Source: Nostoc sp. NMS2
GTDB lineage: Bacteria > Cyanobacteriota > Cyanobacteriia > Cyanobacteriales > Nostocaceae
Length of the DNA: 39,398 nt
Direction: 5' to 3'
NCBI RefSeq assembly: GCF_017115105.1
Contig: NZ_JABXKH010000150.1
Span: 1 to 39,398, forward strand
The position numbers and the translations under genes are program-made. Each line of letters opens with the position of its first letter. Position 1 is the stretch's first letter. This document shows, piece after piece, positions 31,015 through 39,353 of this stretch. The notes beneath the pieces were generated by a model, which did not search any database, had not been told where the DNA came from, and saw nothing but the letters and a program-made list of their open reading frames with translations.

Positions 31015-31599
31015 ATGTCTCTTGCTCCTTGGCGAGGTGCGATCGCTCATGCACTCCATCGCAACCGCAGCCTTGTTTATGCCCGTTACCTCCAACTAGC
31101 AACGGTTCAGCCTAATGGCCGCCCCGCTAATCGGACTCTAGTCTTTCGCGGCTTTCTAGAAGATACAAACCAGCTAAAATTTATCACCGATACCCGTAGC
31201 GCCAAAGCCGACCAGATACAGCAACAACCTTGGGCAGAAATTTGCTGGTACTTCCCCAATACACGAGAACAATTCCGCATCACTGGCGATTTGACCCTAG
31301 TTCGCAGTGATGATTCTCACCAGGATTTACAACCAGCCCGAATTACAATGTGGCAAGAACTGAGTGATGCTGCACGTTTACAGTTTGCTTGGCCCCATCC
31401 TGGTAAACCCAGAGTTGAAACCCCAGAAGCTTTTGCACCACCAGCACCCGATCCTGTTGAGCCAGTGCCTAATTTTTGCCTACTGCTACTCAACCCAGTG
31501 CAAGTAGACCATTTAGAATTACGCGGCGAACCACAAAATCGATGGCTTTACTGCCGTAATGACCAGCAAGAGTGGTCTAGCGAAGCGATTAATCCGTGA
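31015..31599 (+). CDS. Pyridoxamine 5'-phosphate oxidase-family FMN protein
   Basis: 194 residues of the Alr4036/PNPOx-like split-barrel family, found across cyanobacteria and plants. LQLATVQPNGRPANRTLVFR is the FMN-binding strand pair. FITDTRSAKADQIQQQPWAE and EICWYFPNTREQFRITGDL continue the barrel. The C-terminus (LELRGEPQNRWLYCRNDQQE) ends with the W-x-x-x-x-L-x-P-like closing. It binds FMN and may oxidise or reduce a B6 vitamer or another small molecule; true PdxH activity is not certain. Single gene. Confidence 0.88.
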   Translation: MSLAPWRGAIAHALHRNRSLVYARYLQLATVQPNGRPANRTLVFRGFLEDTNQLKFITDTRSAKADQIQQQPWAEICWYFPNTREQFRITGDLTLVRSDDSHQDLQPARITMWQELSDAARLQFAWPHPGKPRVETPEAFAPPAPDPVEPVPNFCLLLLNPVQVDHLELRGEPQNRWLYCRNDQQEWSSEAINP

Positions 31600-31712
31600 T
31601 TTAGTCAAGAGTCAAAAGATTTACCCTAGCCTTTTCAAGGTGACTCGTAAAATCTCTTATTTTTTCTCAGCGCTGTGCCAGTTGCTTCAAGTCGGGGAAC
31701 CCGACGCCACTT

Positions 31713-31737
31713 GCTCATGGGGGTTTCCCCCATGAGC
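31713..31737. repeat. Perfect hairpin repeat GCTCATGGGGG/CCCCCATGAGC
   Basis: An 11-bp perfect stem with a TTT loop. Just before it, GTCGGGGAACCCGAC (31691-31705) is a second palindrome. They lie between the convergent PNPOx-family and cysE genes and may terminate both. Related sequence occurs near 17070-17095. Confidence 0.75.
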
Positions 31738-31791
31738 GACTGCCGCGCAGAGAACACAGAATAAAGAGCTTAAAGAGAAATTTATGTTTAA

Positions 31792-32556
31792 CTAAATGCC
31801 AGCACCATCTAGAAATTGCTGGATCGTCTTATCTTTGAGGTTGCACCAGCGAGTATCGTGAGTTAGCTCATCCTCTTTAGCGGCTAAACAACCCACTAAA
31901 ACAGGAGTTTTTTCTGAAGAACTGACGCGCCCAAGAGTTTGTATTTGTTCTTCCAAAGCCTCAATCCGGTCTACTAAAGCCCGAATCACTTCAGCTTCCG
32001 AATCTGGTAAATTATTGTGTTCCAGAGGTGCAACTCGGACTCCAGAACGATATATAATCCGCCCAGGCACCCCCACTACAGTGCAGTCTGAAGGAACATC
32101 CCTTAGAACAACAGACCCAGCGCCAATACGGACATTATTGCCAACTTGGATATTGCCCAGCACCTTCGCTCCAGCCCCGACTACGACATTTTCACCCACA
32201 GTTGGATGGCGCTTGCCACATTCTTTACCAGTACCCCCAAGGGTGACACCTTGATAAATCAGGGCATAGTCTCCCACGATCGCAGTTTCACCAATTACTA
32301 CACCCATACCGTGGTCAATAAACACACTTTGCCCAATTGCTGCACCAGGGTGGATTTCAATTCCAGTCAAAAACCGAGCCACGTGAGAAATTAGGCGAGG
32401 AATAAAGGGAAGACCAACAGCATACAGCCAGTGAGCCAGCCTATGGAATAGCAGGGCTTGCAAACCAGGGTAACAAAATAAAACTTCCAACCAGTTACGG
32501 GCAGCCGGGTCACGTTCAAATATGATACGAAAGTCAGCACGTAGTATAGATAGCAC
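31792..32556 (-). CDS. cysE: Serine O-acetyltransferase
   Basis: 254 residues. CysE acetylates L-serine with acetyl-CoA to make O-acetylserine, the carbon skeleton for cysteine. The N-terminal helical part (LSILRADFRIIFERDPAARN) and the left-handed beta-helix of hexapeptide repeats (IEIHPGAAIGQSVFIDHGMG, VVIGETAIVGDYALIYQGVT, VVGAGAKVLGNIQVGNNVRI) are clear. The catalytic Asp-His pair lies in FIDHGMG, and GKRHPT is the serine-binding loop. The C-terminal extension past GRIIYR is coiled-coil-like (ALVDRIEALEEQIQTL). Normal length. Confidence 0.95.
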   Translation of the reverse strand: MLSILRADFRIIFERDPAARNWLEVLFCYPGLQALLFHRLAHWLYAVGLPFIPRLISHVARFLTGIEIHPGAAIGQSVFIDHGMGVVIGETAIVGDYALIYQGVTLGGTGKECGKRHPTVGENVVVGAGAKVLGNIQVGNNVRIGAGSVVLRDVPSDCTVVGVPGRIIYRSGVRVAPLEHNNLPDSEAEVIRALVDRIEALEEQIQTLGRVSSSEKTPVLVGCLAAKEDELTHDTRWCNLKDKTIQQFLDGAGI

Positions 32557-33064
32557 GAGATAGCACCCTCGGAAAGCACAACAAGCTACTCTCTCATATT
32601 ATCGTCTCAGGTGTTGCACATAAAAATTGGGAATTGGGAATTGGGGATTGGGCATGGAAAAGAGGCAGAGGGGCGGGGGGCAGGGGGCAGGGGGAAAACT
32701 CTTATGCCTTGCTCCCTGCTAAGAGCTCCTCATCTCCCGGTCAGGGTAAGCGCATCTAATTTTGTAGCTCTTGATACAGACAAAAAGCTTAAAACTTTAT
32801 CTGAATATCAATTTTTCATTCAAAATAGGACGAATTGTCGTAAATGATTGAAAAAACATGGGTCAAATAGCTTTTTATGTTTTTTAACCACATAAAGACG
32901 AAAATGTCAATCCCACCCCTTGGCTCAGTGTAGTAATTTTGAACTTATTTGTGCTTTGGGTGAACCCCAAAACTACCGTGTCAATAGGGTTTGAGATGCG
33001 CTTACCCTGATCTCCCGGTTGGTGAGCGAAGTCGAACCACATCCCCCTCATCCCCTACTCCCCA
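32557..33064. other. Repeat-rich intergenic region
   Basis: 508 bp upstream of cysE. It contains GGGAATTGGG-type short repeats and G-rich tracts (32630-32700), then the element 32742-33009, then more dispersed repeat (GGTGAGCGAAGTCGAACC). No gene of its own. Confidence 0.6.
32742..33009. mobile_element. 268-bp MITE-like element with 10-bp target duplication
   Basis: The termini are 16-bp perfect inverted repeats: CAGGGTAAGCGCATCT at the left end (32742-32757) and AGATGCGCTTACCCTG at the right (32994-33009). ATCTCCCGGT flanks both ends exactly (32732-32741 and 33010-33019), a 10-bp target-site duplication. The interior is AT-rich with no ORF of note. The duplication length suits ISAs1-, IS4- or related DDE families (inference). 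An autonomous parent must exist elsewhere if it moves. Confidence 0.9.
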
Positions 33065-33556
33065 TCATTGCTGCTCCACTGTCAGAGTATAATCACGCTT
33101 GACCCCAGAATTAAATGTACCTACCCAAATCCGATAAGTGCCACTTTTCCAGTTGCGATCGCTAACGCTAGCATCTTTTCTTTTGCCAGTGTCATCGCCG
33201 CAACGAATCGTATTTTGATCTGGGCCTTGAATAAGTAAAGTCGTGTCGGTATTGTTGCTATCGACTTGGATTGTTAGCTGGGAAAAGTCATTTTCCAAAA
33301 CCATAATGTGATCTGGATTAGGATCGGCAAAACCAATACAGGCTTTTTGATCGCGATCGCGATTACTTATGGCAGACAATGAGTAAGAACCACCTGTAAA
33401 CCCCTGCACTGTTCCTTGTGCTGGATTAAAGTTTGCTGATAAGTTGAAAGTACCAAAATTCGGTGTCTCTGCGATTACAGGGGTAGCTGTGATGGCGGTA
33501 AGTATAGCCAACAACCAGCCGCCGCTAAACTGAAGTCGGGGGCGACAGTATTTCAT
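33065..33556 (-). CDS. Secreted beta-rich hypothetical protein (PPC-like)
   Basis: 163 residues with a signal peptide (FSGGWLLAILTAITATPVIA, cleavage after AETP region). The mature domain is beta-rich: FTGGSYSLSAISNRDRDQKA, LTIQVDSNNTDTTLLIQGPD, RCGDDTGKRKDASVSDRNW and SGTYRIWVGTFNSGVKRDYT. The pattern of a D-x-D-T-x-L-x-I strand followed by GTYRIWVG resembles bacterial pre-peptidase C-terminal (PPC) domains. Two Cys residues could form a disulfide. Exported; function unknown. A lone gene after the mobile element. Confidence 0.75.
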   Translation of the reverse strand: MKYCRPRLQFSGGWLLAILTAITATPVIAETPNFGTFNLSANFNPAQGTVQGFTGGSYSLSAISNRDRDQKACIGFADPNPDHIMVLENDFSQLTIQVDSNNTDTTLLIQGPDQNTIRCGDDTGKRKDASVSDRNWKSGTYRIWVGTFNSGVKRDYTLTVEQQ

Positions 33557-33778
33557 AGTAGCCCTCCAACAGGCTTTTAAATTAGTAATGATATATACAT
33601 ATTCTAATGAAAAAATCCTAGTGAAATTGCAGTTGGTTGTGCCACATTAAAATGTGCCACGATAGAGGGTTTTGAAAGCAAACAGCTAATTGCTAGGCTG
33701 CCTCTGTATAATCTTGTTTAATAAGCGCTCGATAAACGACCGCTCGGATAGTAGCTACAATAAAGGAAATCTTGGCAA

Positions 33779-34021
33779 ATGCCAATGACTATAAAAATTA
33801 AGGAATTAAGGTTAAAAAGAGAGTTGACGCAACGCCAAGTTGCTGACGCGATCAAGATTGTAGAAAGTAACTACAGGAAACTTGAGAACAATAGAGTACG
33901 TTCAATACCACTTCACACCATAGAAGTCTTATGTAATGTACTAGATTGCACACCTAATGATATTTTTGAGGTTATAAACACTAATTCATTAAGCAATAAT
34001 TCATCAAGTAACGATCGCTAA
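33779..34021 (+). CDS. XRE-family helix-turn-helix regulator
   Basis: 80 residues, nearly all one Cro/CI-type HTH domain: IKELRLKRELTQRQVADAIK (helices 1-2), then VESNYRKLENNRVRSIPLHT (recognition helix), then IEVLCNVLDCTPNDIFEV. A Ser/Asn-rich tail follows. Either of two ATGs (33779, 33785) could start it. The next gene begins 7 bp after its stop, so the two form an operon. It probably binds its own promoter region. Confidence 0.85.
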   Translation: MPMTIKIKELRLKRELTQRQVADAIKIVESNYRKLENNRVRSIPLHTIEVLCNVLDCTPNDIFEVINTNSLSNNSSSNDR

Positions 34022-34027
34022 AACAGT

Positions 34028-34273
34028 ATGACAGACCAACAAATTCAAGATATTTATTCACGTCTAGATACCCTGAATCAGAAAGTAAGCAGTCTTGAAT
34101 TACTAACCGGCACAATAGGCACAAGCCAAGTAGCGATCGCTCAACTTCTCAGCGTCCAGTCTCAACACAGTCAAATATTAAATTCAATTGTTCAGACACA
34201 AGCCGAACAATCTCAACAGTTATCTGAAATTTTGAGGATTCTACGCGATCGTAATGGTGGAAGCGGGCTATAA
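34028..34273 (+). CDS. Small coiled-coil protein paired with the XRE regulator
   Basis: 81 residues that are helical almost throughout: IQDIYSRLDTLNQKVSSLEL, then a GTIGTSQ break, then QLLSVQSQHSQILNSIVQTQ and QSQQLSEILRILRDRN. Heptad spacing of Ile/Leu/Val supports a coiled coil. No catalytic motif and no membrane span. It lies 7 bp after the XRE gene, in operon. A partner or modulator of the regulator is possible. I do not recognise it as a known antitoxin or phage protein. Confidence 0.7.
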   Translation: MTDQQIQDIYSRLDTLNQKVSSLELLTGTIGTSQVAIAQLLSVQSQHSQILNSIVQTQAEQSQQLSEILRILRDRNGGSGL

Positions 34274-34526
34274 TTTTCAAGTTAGAGTTAATACATAATC
34301 CACAAAGTAAATACCCACAAAAGGAAAGCGCCTTTAAAAATTTGTTTGGTTGATATAAACAGTAGCGACAATTCCCTAACTTATAATTTGGATATCATTA
34401 CCTCTGTTGAATGCAGGGTTTTCTCTTCTAAAGAAAACCCTTGATGCGTCTTGATTCTGATCGTAAGCGGAGCGTCTCCGGCTCCGCTCTTGAATTCTGA
34501 CTCCTGAATTCTTCTTTATGAAAATC

Positions 34527-36293
34527 TCAGGAATTATTGAGTTGGAAGAAAACGCCACCTTTGAGCGATCGCGTGTCAGTTCCATAACTGCTGATTGTGA
34601 GCGATCGCAAATTATCAAAAAACGGTTTCCCTAAGACTTCCGCTAGCTTAAGAATCGGTACTTGACGCTCTAAAAAATTCTGGCTCTTTGTCCAGTCAAG
34701 ATATACATAGCCTTGGTTTGGTAGAGGAATCGCAGCAATACTATCTTTGAAATTAGGATTGTCAATTAAGGAATTATCCTTAGTTGTGAGAATTTCATTC
34801 ATCGTTTCTAAGTCAGAAGTGAAAATTTCGTAATTTCCTAAAGTTGTATGCAATCCCCGCACTTTTGTTTCAATACTGAAAGATGCTCCTTCTTTAACAT
34901 TACTTTTTTTAGCCGCCGTAGTTAACTCTGTCCAAGCGGAGATTTTTTGCTTGTCTATAGTCAGGGGATTAATGCTGAGTCCATTGGATGATGCGATCGC
35001 ATCCAAACGAGCAATACCTTGTTCTACACTCTCTGATTTTTCCACCACAAAAATCCAATGAGGGGTTGTTTGCTCTTTCTCAGGTAATAATGCTATTGCG
35101 TATTCTCCTAGTACCCAGCTAAAAATGTCCTCTGGTAAGTTTATACCCCAGCGTTTTTGAACATCCACTAAAGGTTTTGCTAACCGAGAAACCACATCTT
35201 CCCCAGAACCATATATAGTAGCCGTTGCTTGTCTCCAGAGTTTGGCTAAATCGCTCTCACCCAAATTACTCAAATTTGAGCCGGAAATTGCCAACCCTGC
35301 TGACGCTGGCACATACTGCAATGCTCCCACAGGTTTAGATAGTGGCGAAGATGGAGTGAGAATTTCTGATGAAGTCAAAAATGTAGTTTCTGCTAGCAAT
35401 CCTTTGGGATTCAACGCCAGAGAAATAATTTCACTGTTATAAAGTTGTTCTGACAGTTCTAAGCCTTGCCATTTTGCCACAACGGGAAGATTTAAGAACG
35501 CTACAGCTAAACCCCCTTTGGGCACTTCTTTAGTAGCTTTTTGGTATTCGGGGGAGCTAGTCAAATTCAGATCGGGCGCTTGGACGTTATTGATCGCATC
35601 TCGCAACACTTTCGGATCGTTGGCAAACAACACAAAGCCTTCACCAACAACCGCACCAGCTAGATAATTTTGGACTTCGGCTACGCTCAGTCGAACGATT
35701 TTGGATTTTGGACTTTCCTGCGGAACGCTACGCGAACGGCTACGCTCAGTGGAACGATTTTGGATTTTCTCTTCTGTAATTACTTCTTGATTGTCGTAAA
35801 TTAGTTTTACGCCTTTATATTGTTCAACAGCTAAGTTTGCCCCAGCTAAAGCTCGTTTGGAAAACAACAATTCGACAAACTCGCGGCTTTTCTCAGGTTG
35901 CTTGGTTGCTAGTGCTAACAGATAGCCTGGCTGCTGTCCGTTTTCTGAGTCCCGATCAATATCTAAGGTGGTGATAGCTAATGTAATTTCATTCCCTAAC
36001 CAGGGTTGAACGTCTTGTTTATAATCTATGCCACTTTTGGCAAATAAACTGGTTTTGAGTTTAGATAGTTCCTCTTCACGTTCCAACGCCTGCAACCGAT
36101 CGGGATTCGCCAGCAATGAAACCATTGCAGGGGAGAGTTTTGATACGAATATGGCTGCACCAGGCTGTCCGGTAGAACCAATCAGGTTAGCCGGACTTTT
36201 GGCAAAAAACCAGTAAAAGCCAGCGATCGCAATTACTAGCAGTGCGATCGCACCTGCTACGATAAAACCAATAAATGAGCGTTGCCTATTCAC
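34527..36293 (-). CDS. DUF3352 protein with in-frame repeat insertion
   Basis: 588 residues. An N-terminal membrane anchor (FIGFIVAGAIALLVIAIAGF, 8-27) puts the remaining domain outside the cytoplasm. The body matches the cyanobacterial DUF3352 family (AAIFVSKLSPAMVSLLANPD near the start, QGYVYLDW late). Residues about 175-209 (EKIQNRSTERSRSRS, then PKSKIVRLSVAEVQN) are a translated dispersed repeat, the same one as in the SMC head. Removing them rejoins NQEVITE to YLAGAVVGEG in normal family sequence. Function unknown. Confidence 0.85.
   Translation of the reverse strand: MNRQRSFIGFIVAGAIALLVIAIAGFYWFFAKSPANLIGSTGQPGAAIFVSKLSPAMVSLLANPDRLQALEREEELSKLKTSLFAKSGIDYKQDVQPWLGNEITLAITTLDIDRDSENGQQPGYLLALATKQPEKSREFVELLFSKRALAGANLAVEQYKGVKLIYDNQEVITEEKIQNRSTERSRSRSVPQESPKSKIVRLSVAEVQNYLAGAVVGEGFVLFANDPKVLRDAINNVQAPDLNLTSSPEYQKATKEVPKGGLAVAFLNLPVVAKWQGLELSEQLYNSEIISLALNPKGLLAETTFLTSSEILTPSSPLSKPVGALQYVPASAGLAISGSNLSNLGESDLAKLWRQATATIYGSGEDVVSRLAKPLVDVQKRWGINLPEDIFSWVLGEYAIALLPEKEQTTPHWIFVVEKSESVEQGIARLDAIASSNGLSINPLTIDKQKISAWTELTTAAKKSNVKEGASFSIETKVRGLHTTLGNYEIFTSDLETMNEILTTKDNSLIDNPNFKDSIAAIPLPNQGYVYLDWTKSQNFLERQVPILKLAEVLGKPFFDNLRSLTISSYGTDTRSLKGGVFFQLNNS
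35667..35771 (-). repeat. Dispersed repeat inserted in the DUF3352 gene
   Basis: About 105 bp with AAATCCAAAATCGTTC and CTGAGCGTAGCCGAAGTCC type units on the coding strand. Same strand and same reading frame as the copy in smc (25893-26081). Confidence 0.85.
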
Positions 36294-36450
36294 ATTAAAC
36301 CTTTAAAAAAGACGGTTTACAGCCATTTAAGCAGAAAGCCTAGCAAAATTTATCAGCCTTCTTGAGAATGGATACTCATGCAAAGGCAGAGATTTTCTGT
36401 CACCATAAATAGGATTAGGACTGTTTATAGGGAATTCTTTTAGTCAACCC

Positions 36451-36783
36451 ATGAACCAGATTAGTGTAGAAGAACTGGCACAACGTCTTTCCTCTGGTGA
36501 TGGAAGTATACAGCTAGTGGATGTCCGAGAACCAGAAGAATTGGCGATCGCTAACATTGATGGCTTTGTCAACCTACCCTTGAGTCAATTTGCCCAATGG
36601 GGACATGAAATACCTACTCTCTTCAATCCTCAAGCTGAAACCCTTGTGCTATGCCACCACGGTATTCGTTCTGCTCAGATGTGTCAGTGGTTAATTGCTC
36701 AAGGTTTTACAAATGTGCAAAATATTTCGGGTGGTATTGATGCTTACTCCATCTTAGTAGACCATTCAATTCCCCAGTATTAG
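36451..36783 (+). CDS. Rhodanese-like sulfurtransferase
   Basis: 110 residues, a single rhodanese domain. VQLVDVREPEE-like start (IQLVDVREPEELAIANIDG) and FVNLPLSQF precede the active-site loop LVLCHHGIRSAQMCQWL. Cys68 is the persulfide-forming residue in CHHGIR. NISGGIDAYS closes the domain. Probable cytosolic sulfur carrier or thiosulfate sulfurtransferase; donor and acceptor unknown. A clear terminator follows. Confidence 0.92.
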   Translation: MNQISVEELAQRLSSGDGSIQLVDVREPEELAIANIDGFVNLPLSQFAQWGHEIPTLFNPQAETLVLCHHGIRSAQMCQWLIAQGFTNVQNISGGIDAYSILVDHSIPQY

Positions 36784-36804
36784 CTTCTGTTTAGGTGCAT
36801 TACT

Positions 36805-36831
36805 CAGATGGAACTTAATTCCATCTGGCTT
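36805..36831 (+). terminator. Rho-independent terminator after the rhodanese gene
   Basis: CAGATGGAA (36805-36813) pairs with TTCCATCTG (36819-36827) across a 5-nt loop, followed by GCTTTT. It lies about 22 bp after the stop codon. Confidence 0.75.
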
Positions 36832-37230
36832 TTACTATTGTGAAAACAGCACTAAATTAGTTTGGGGACTCGCCAGAAAAGTTTGTAACTTTCTCCACTG
36901 GCTACATAACTTACGCAACTTTTCGACCCAAATCTTAGCTGCAATAGCCGCAAAAATACGTATACAACAATACTTTTCTAAGTGTAGAATTATGCAAAAA
37001 TAAGGTAGAAAAGAATGTTGTAAATTACAAACTCTCCGCTTTTGATGCAAAGCCTAGATTCTATTTAGAGCGCACTTTTAAAAAATGGTGTACATGAACC
37101 TTAAAATTAATTATCACAATATAATTGTATAATTTGTTATCTTAATAAATTATTAATATTTATTGTTTCAATCAAATCCAGAAATTTCTCCAGACTTGAT
37201 TAAAATTTGCCTCTAGCAAAACATACCATA
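36832..37230. other. Intergenic region upstream of hrcA
   Basis: About 400 bp, increasingly AT-rich toward hrcA. I searched for a CIRCE operator (TTAGCACTC-N9-GAGTGCTAA) and did not find one. A minus-strand open frame over 36835-37050 is basic and Cys-rich without start signals and is not called. Confidence 0.5.
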
Positions 37231-38340
37231 ATGGAAGTCCAGTTAACAAATCGACAACAGCATATACTTTGGGCAACGGTACGTCACTACATTGCTACAG
37301 CAGAGCCTGTTGGTTCAAAGGCTTTGGTCGAGGAGTACGACCTGGGTGTAAGTTCAGCCACAATTCGCAATGTGATGGGCGTTTTAGAAAAGTCTGGATT
37401 ACTCTACCAACCACACGCTTCTGCTGGACGTGTACCTTCAGATTCAGGCTATCGCATCTATGTTGACCAGCTAATTACACCTTCTCTACGAGACGCTACG
37501 AGAACGGAAACTTTAGGGCGAGAAGTAGAAGTAGCATTGCAAAAGCATCTCCAGTGGGAAGATCGGAGTTTAGAAACCCTACTGCAAGGAGCCGCGCAAA
37601 TTTTAGCAACCTTGAGTGGTTGTATTAGCTTGATTACGATGCCGCAAACTACAACAGCGCTATTGCGACATCTGCAATTAGTACAAATTGAAGCGGGGCG
37701 GATCATGTTAATTGTTGTTACCGATGGTTACGAGACACATTCCAAGTTGATGGATTTGTCGCCAATACCAGAGGAAACACAACGTGATTCAGAGGTAATC
37801 GATCGCGAGTTGCAAATTGTTTCTAACTTTTTGAATACCCACTTGCGGGGGCGAAGTCTGCTGGAATTAGCCAACCTCAACTGGAGCGAACTAGATCAGG
37901 AATTCCAACGCTACGGGGAATTCTTGAAAAATTCAGTTGCCGAATTGACTCGTCGCACTCATGCACCGACTGCCACACAAATTATGGTTCGGGGTGTGTC
38001 AGAAGTTTTGCGCCAGCCAGAATTTTCCCAGTTACAGCAGGTACAAACAATTATCCACCTGCTGGAAGAAGAACAAGATCAACTATGGCGATTAATATTT
38101 GAGGAACCAGAACCGGAGGATGCTGGTAAGTCAAGGGTAACGGTTCGCATTGGCGCAGAAAATCCATTAGAACCGATACGCACCTGCACTTTGATTTCTT
38201 CCAACTATCGCCGAGGTTCAATACCAGTCGGAAGTGTAGGAGTTTTGGGGCCAACGCGCTTAGATTATGAAAGTGCGATCGCAGTTGTGGCATCTGCTGC
38301 TGATTACCTCTCAGAAGCCTTCAGTTATTTCAATCCTTAA
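37231..38340 (+). CDS. hrcA: Heat-inducible transcription repressor HrcA
   Basis: 369 residues from ATG 37231 (MEVQLTNRQQHILWATVRHY); a TTG 24 bp upstream opens the same frame but the ATG start is normal for the family. The winged-helix DNA-binding part (TAEPVGSKALVEEY, SSATIRNVMGVLEKSGL, PHASAGRVPSDSGYRIYVD) is typical. HrcA represses groESL and related chaperone genes through CIRCE and is kept folded by GroEL. The GAF-like middle and C-terminal block NPLEPIRTCTLISSNYRRGS and VGVLGPTRLDYESAIAVV are intact. No CIRCE near its own start, so autoregulation is not evident. Confidence 0.95.
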   Translation: MEVQLTNRQQHILWATVRHYIATAEPVGSKALVEEYDLGVSSATIRNVMGVLEKSGLLYQPHASAGRVPSDSGYRIYVDQLITPSLRDATRTETLGREVEVALQKHLQWEDRSLETLLQGAAQILATLSGCISLITMPQTTTALLRHLQLVQIEAGRIMLIVVTDGYETHSKLMDLSPIPEETQRDSEVIDRELQIVSNFLNTHLRGRSLLELANLNWSELDQEFQRYGEFLKNSVAELTRRTHAPTATQIMVRGVSEVLRQPEFSQLQQVQTIIHLLEEEQDQLWRLIFEEPEPEDAGKSRVTVRIGAENPLEPIRTCTLISSNYRRGSIPVGSVGVLGPTRLDYESAIAVVASAADYLSEAFSYFNP

Positions 38341-38453
38341 GGTAAGGTTTAAGGATAAGCTGCTGCGAGTCTAGACGAGTGAATAATGCGATCGCAGGCA
38401 GATAGCCCAATTTGTAGCGTCAAAATCAATAATTAATCCTACTTAAATCTTTC

Positions 38454-39125
38454 ATGGTTAGAAAAATTGCTTTTGGCTGCCTGTGGTTAGGATTCGTTAT
38501 TTATGCTTTTTTCCTCGCACCTCCTGAGCAACCCGGTACATTCGATTTAATTAAAAACCTTTCTACCGGACAGTGGCAAGGCATTAACCCATTAGTAATA
38601 GCACTATTCAACCTCATGGGTATCTGGCCTCTTATCTACAGCGCAGTAGTGTTTATTGATGGCAGAGGACAAAAAATACCTGCTTGGCTATTTGCTACGA
38701 CTTCTTTTGCAGTTGGAATATTTGCCTTGTTACCCTACTTAGTCCTTAGAGAACCTAATAATCAGTTTGTCGGTAAAAAGAATATCTTGCTCAAGCTGCT
38801 AGATTCTCGTGTGACTGGAGTTGTGTTGACTGTAGCCACAGTTCTTCTAGTTGCCTACGGTTTAATAGGAGGAGATTGGGGCAGTTTTGTGCAAGAGTGG
38901 CAAACTAACCGCTTTATCAATGTAATGAGTTTAGATTTTTCCCTACTTTGCCTCTTATTTCCCGCATTACTAGGGGATGACATGGCGCGTCGCAGTTGGA
39001 AAAATCCCCATTTCTGGTTCATAGCGTTCATACCGCTATTCGGCCCCTTGATTTATTTATCTGTGCGTCCACCTTTACAAGAAGTGGGTATAGAGTCCAT
39101 ATCCAAGCAGCCAGAAGTGAATTGA
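38454..39125 (+). CDS. Conserved multi-pass membrane protein
   Basis: 223 residues with about six hydrophobic spans: FGCLWLGFVIYAFFLA, PLVIALFNLMGIWPLIYSAV, WLFATTSFAVGIFALLPYLV, VTGVVLTVATVLLVAYGLIG, LDFSLLCLLFPALLGD, and FWFIAFIPLFGPLIYLSV. Charged loops include REPNNQFVGKKN and DDMARRSWKN. The sequence looks like a family shared by cyanobacteria and plastids, and the location before psbA is compatible with a thylakoid or plasma-membrane role, but I cannot name a function. The start ATG 38454 follows a short untranslated region. Confidence 0.75.
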   Translation: MVRKIAFGCLWLGFVIYAFFLAPPEQPGTFDLIKNLSTGQWQGINPLVIALFNLMGIWPLIYSAVVFIDGRGQKIPAWLFATTSFAVGIFALLPYLVLREPNNQFVGKKNILLKLLDSRVTGVVLTVATVLLVAYGLIGGDWGSFVQEWQTNRFINVMSLDFSLLCLLFPALLGDDMARRSWKNPHFWFIAFIPLFGPLIYLSVRPPLQEVGIESISKQPEVN

Positions 39126-39266
39126 AGAACAAAGTACGTTTGTCCCAATCCAAAATCTAAAATTTAAAATCCAAAACAGTACCACTCAAAGTCCGCCTTT
39201 TTCAGTAGATTGAGGATTTTCTGTTGCGGGTGCGTAAATCCCAAGAAAAAATTTTTCTGAAAGTAC

Positions 39267-39295
39267 TTTACAAAACGCAATAAATTCTTTAAGAT
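39267..39295 (+). promoter_or_regulatory. psbA promoter
   Basis: TTTACA (39267-39272), an exact 17-bp spacer and TAAGAT (39290-39295), about 58 bp before the psbA ATG. Spacing and position match sigma-70-type psbA promoters, giving a leader of roughly 50 nt. A typical GGAGG ribosome-binding site is not seen before the ATG. Confidence 0.6.
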
Positions 39296-39353
39296 GTGTA
39301 ACAGGTAGTCAAACCTACCTAATTCATCCGCAAATAATCGCATTTATAAAACA

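Noticed and set aside
36835..37050. 71-residue minus-strand open frame before hrcA
   Set aside because: Cys-rich, basic, with no ribosome-binding site or recognisable domain; probably repeat-derived or chance.
36832..37230. CIRCE operator before hrcA
   Set aside because: No TTAGCACTC-N9-GAGTGCTAA match on either strand.
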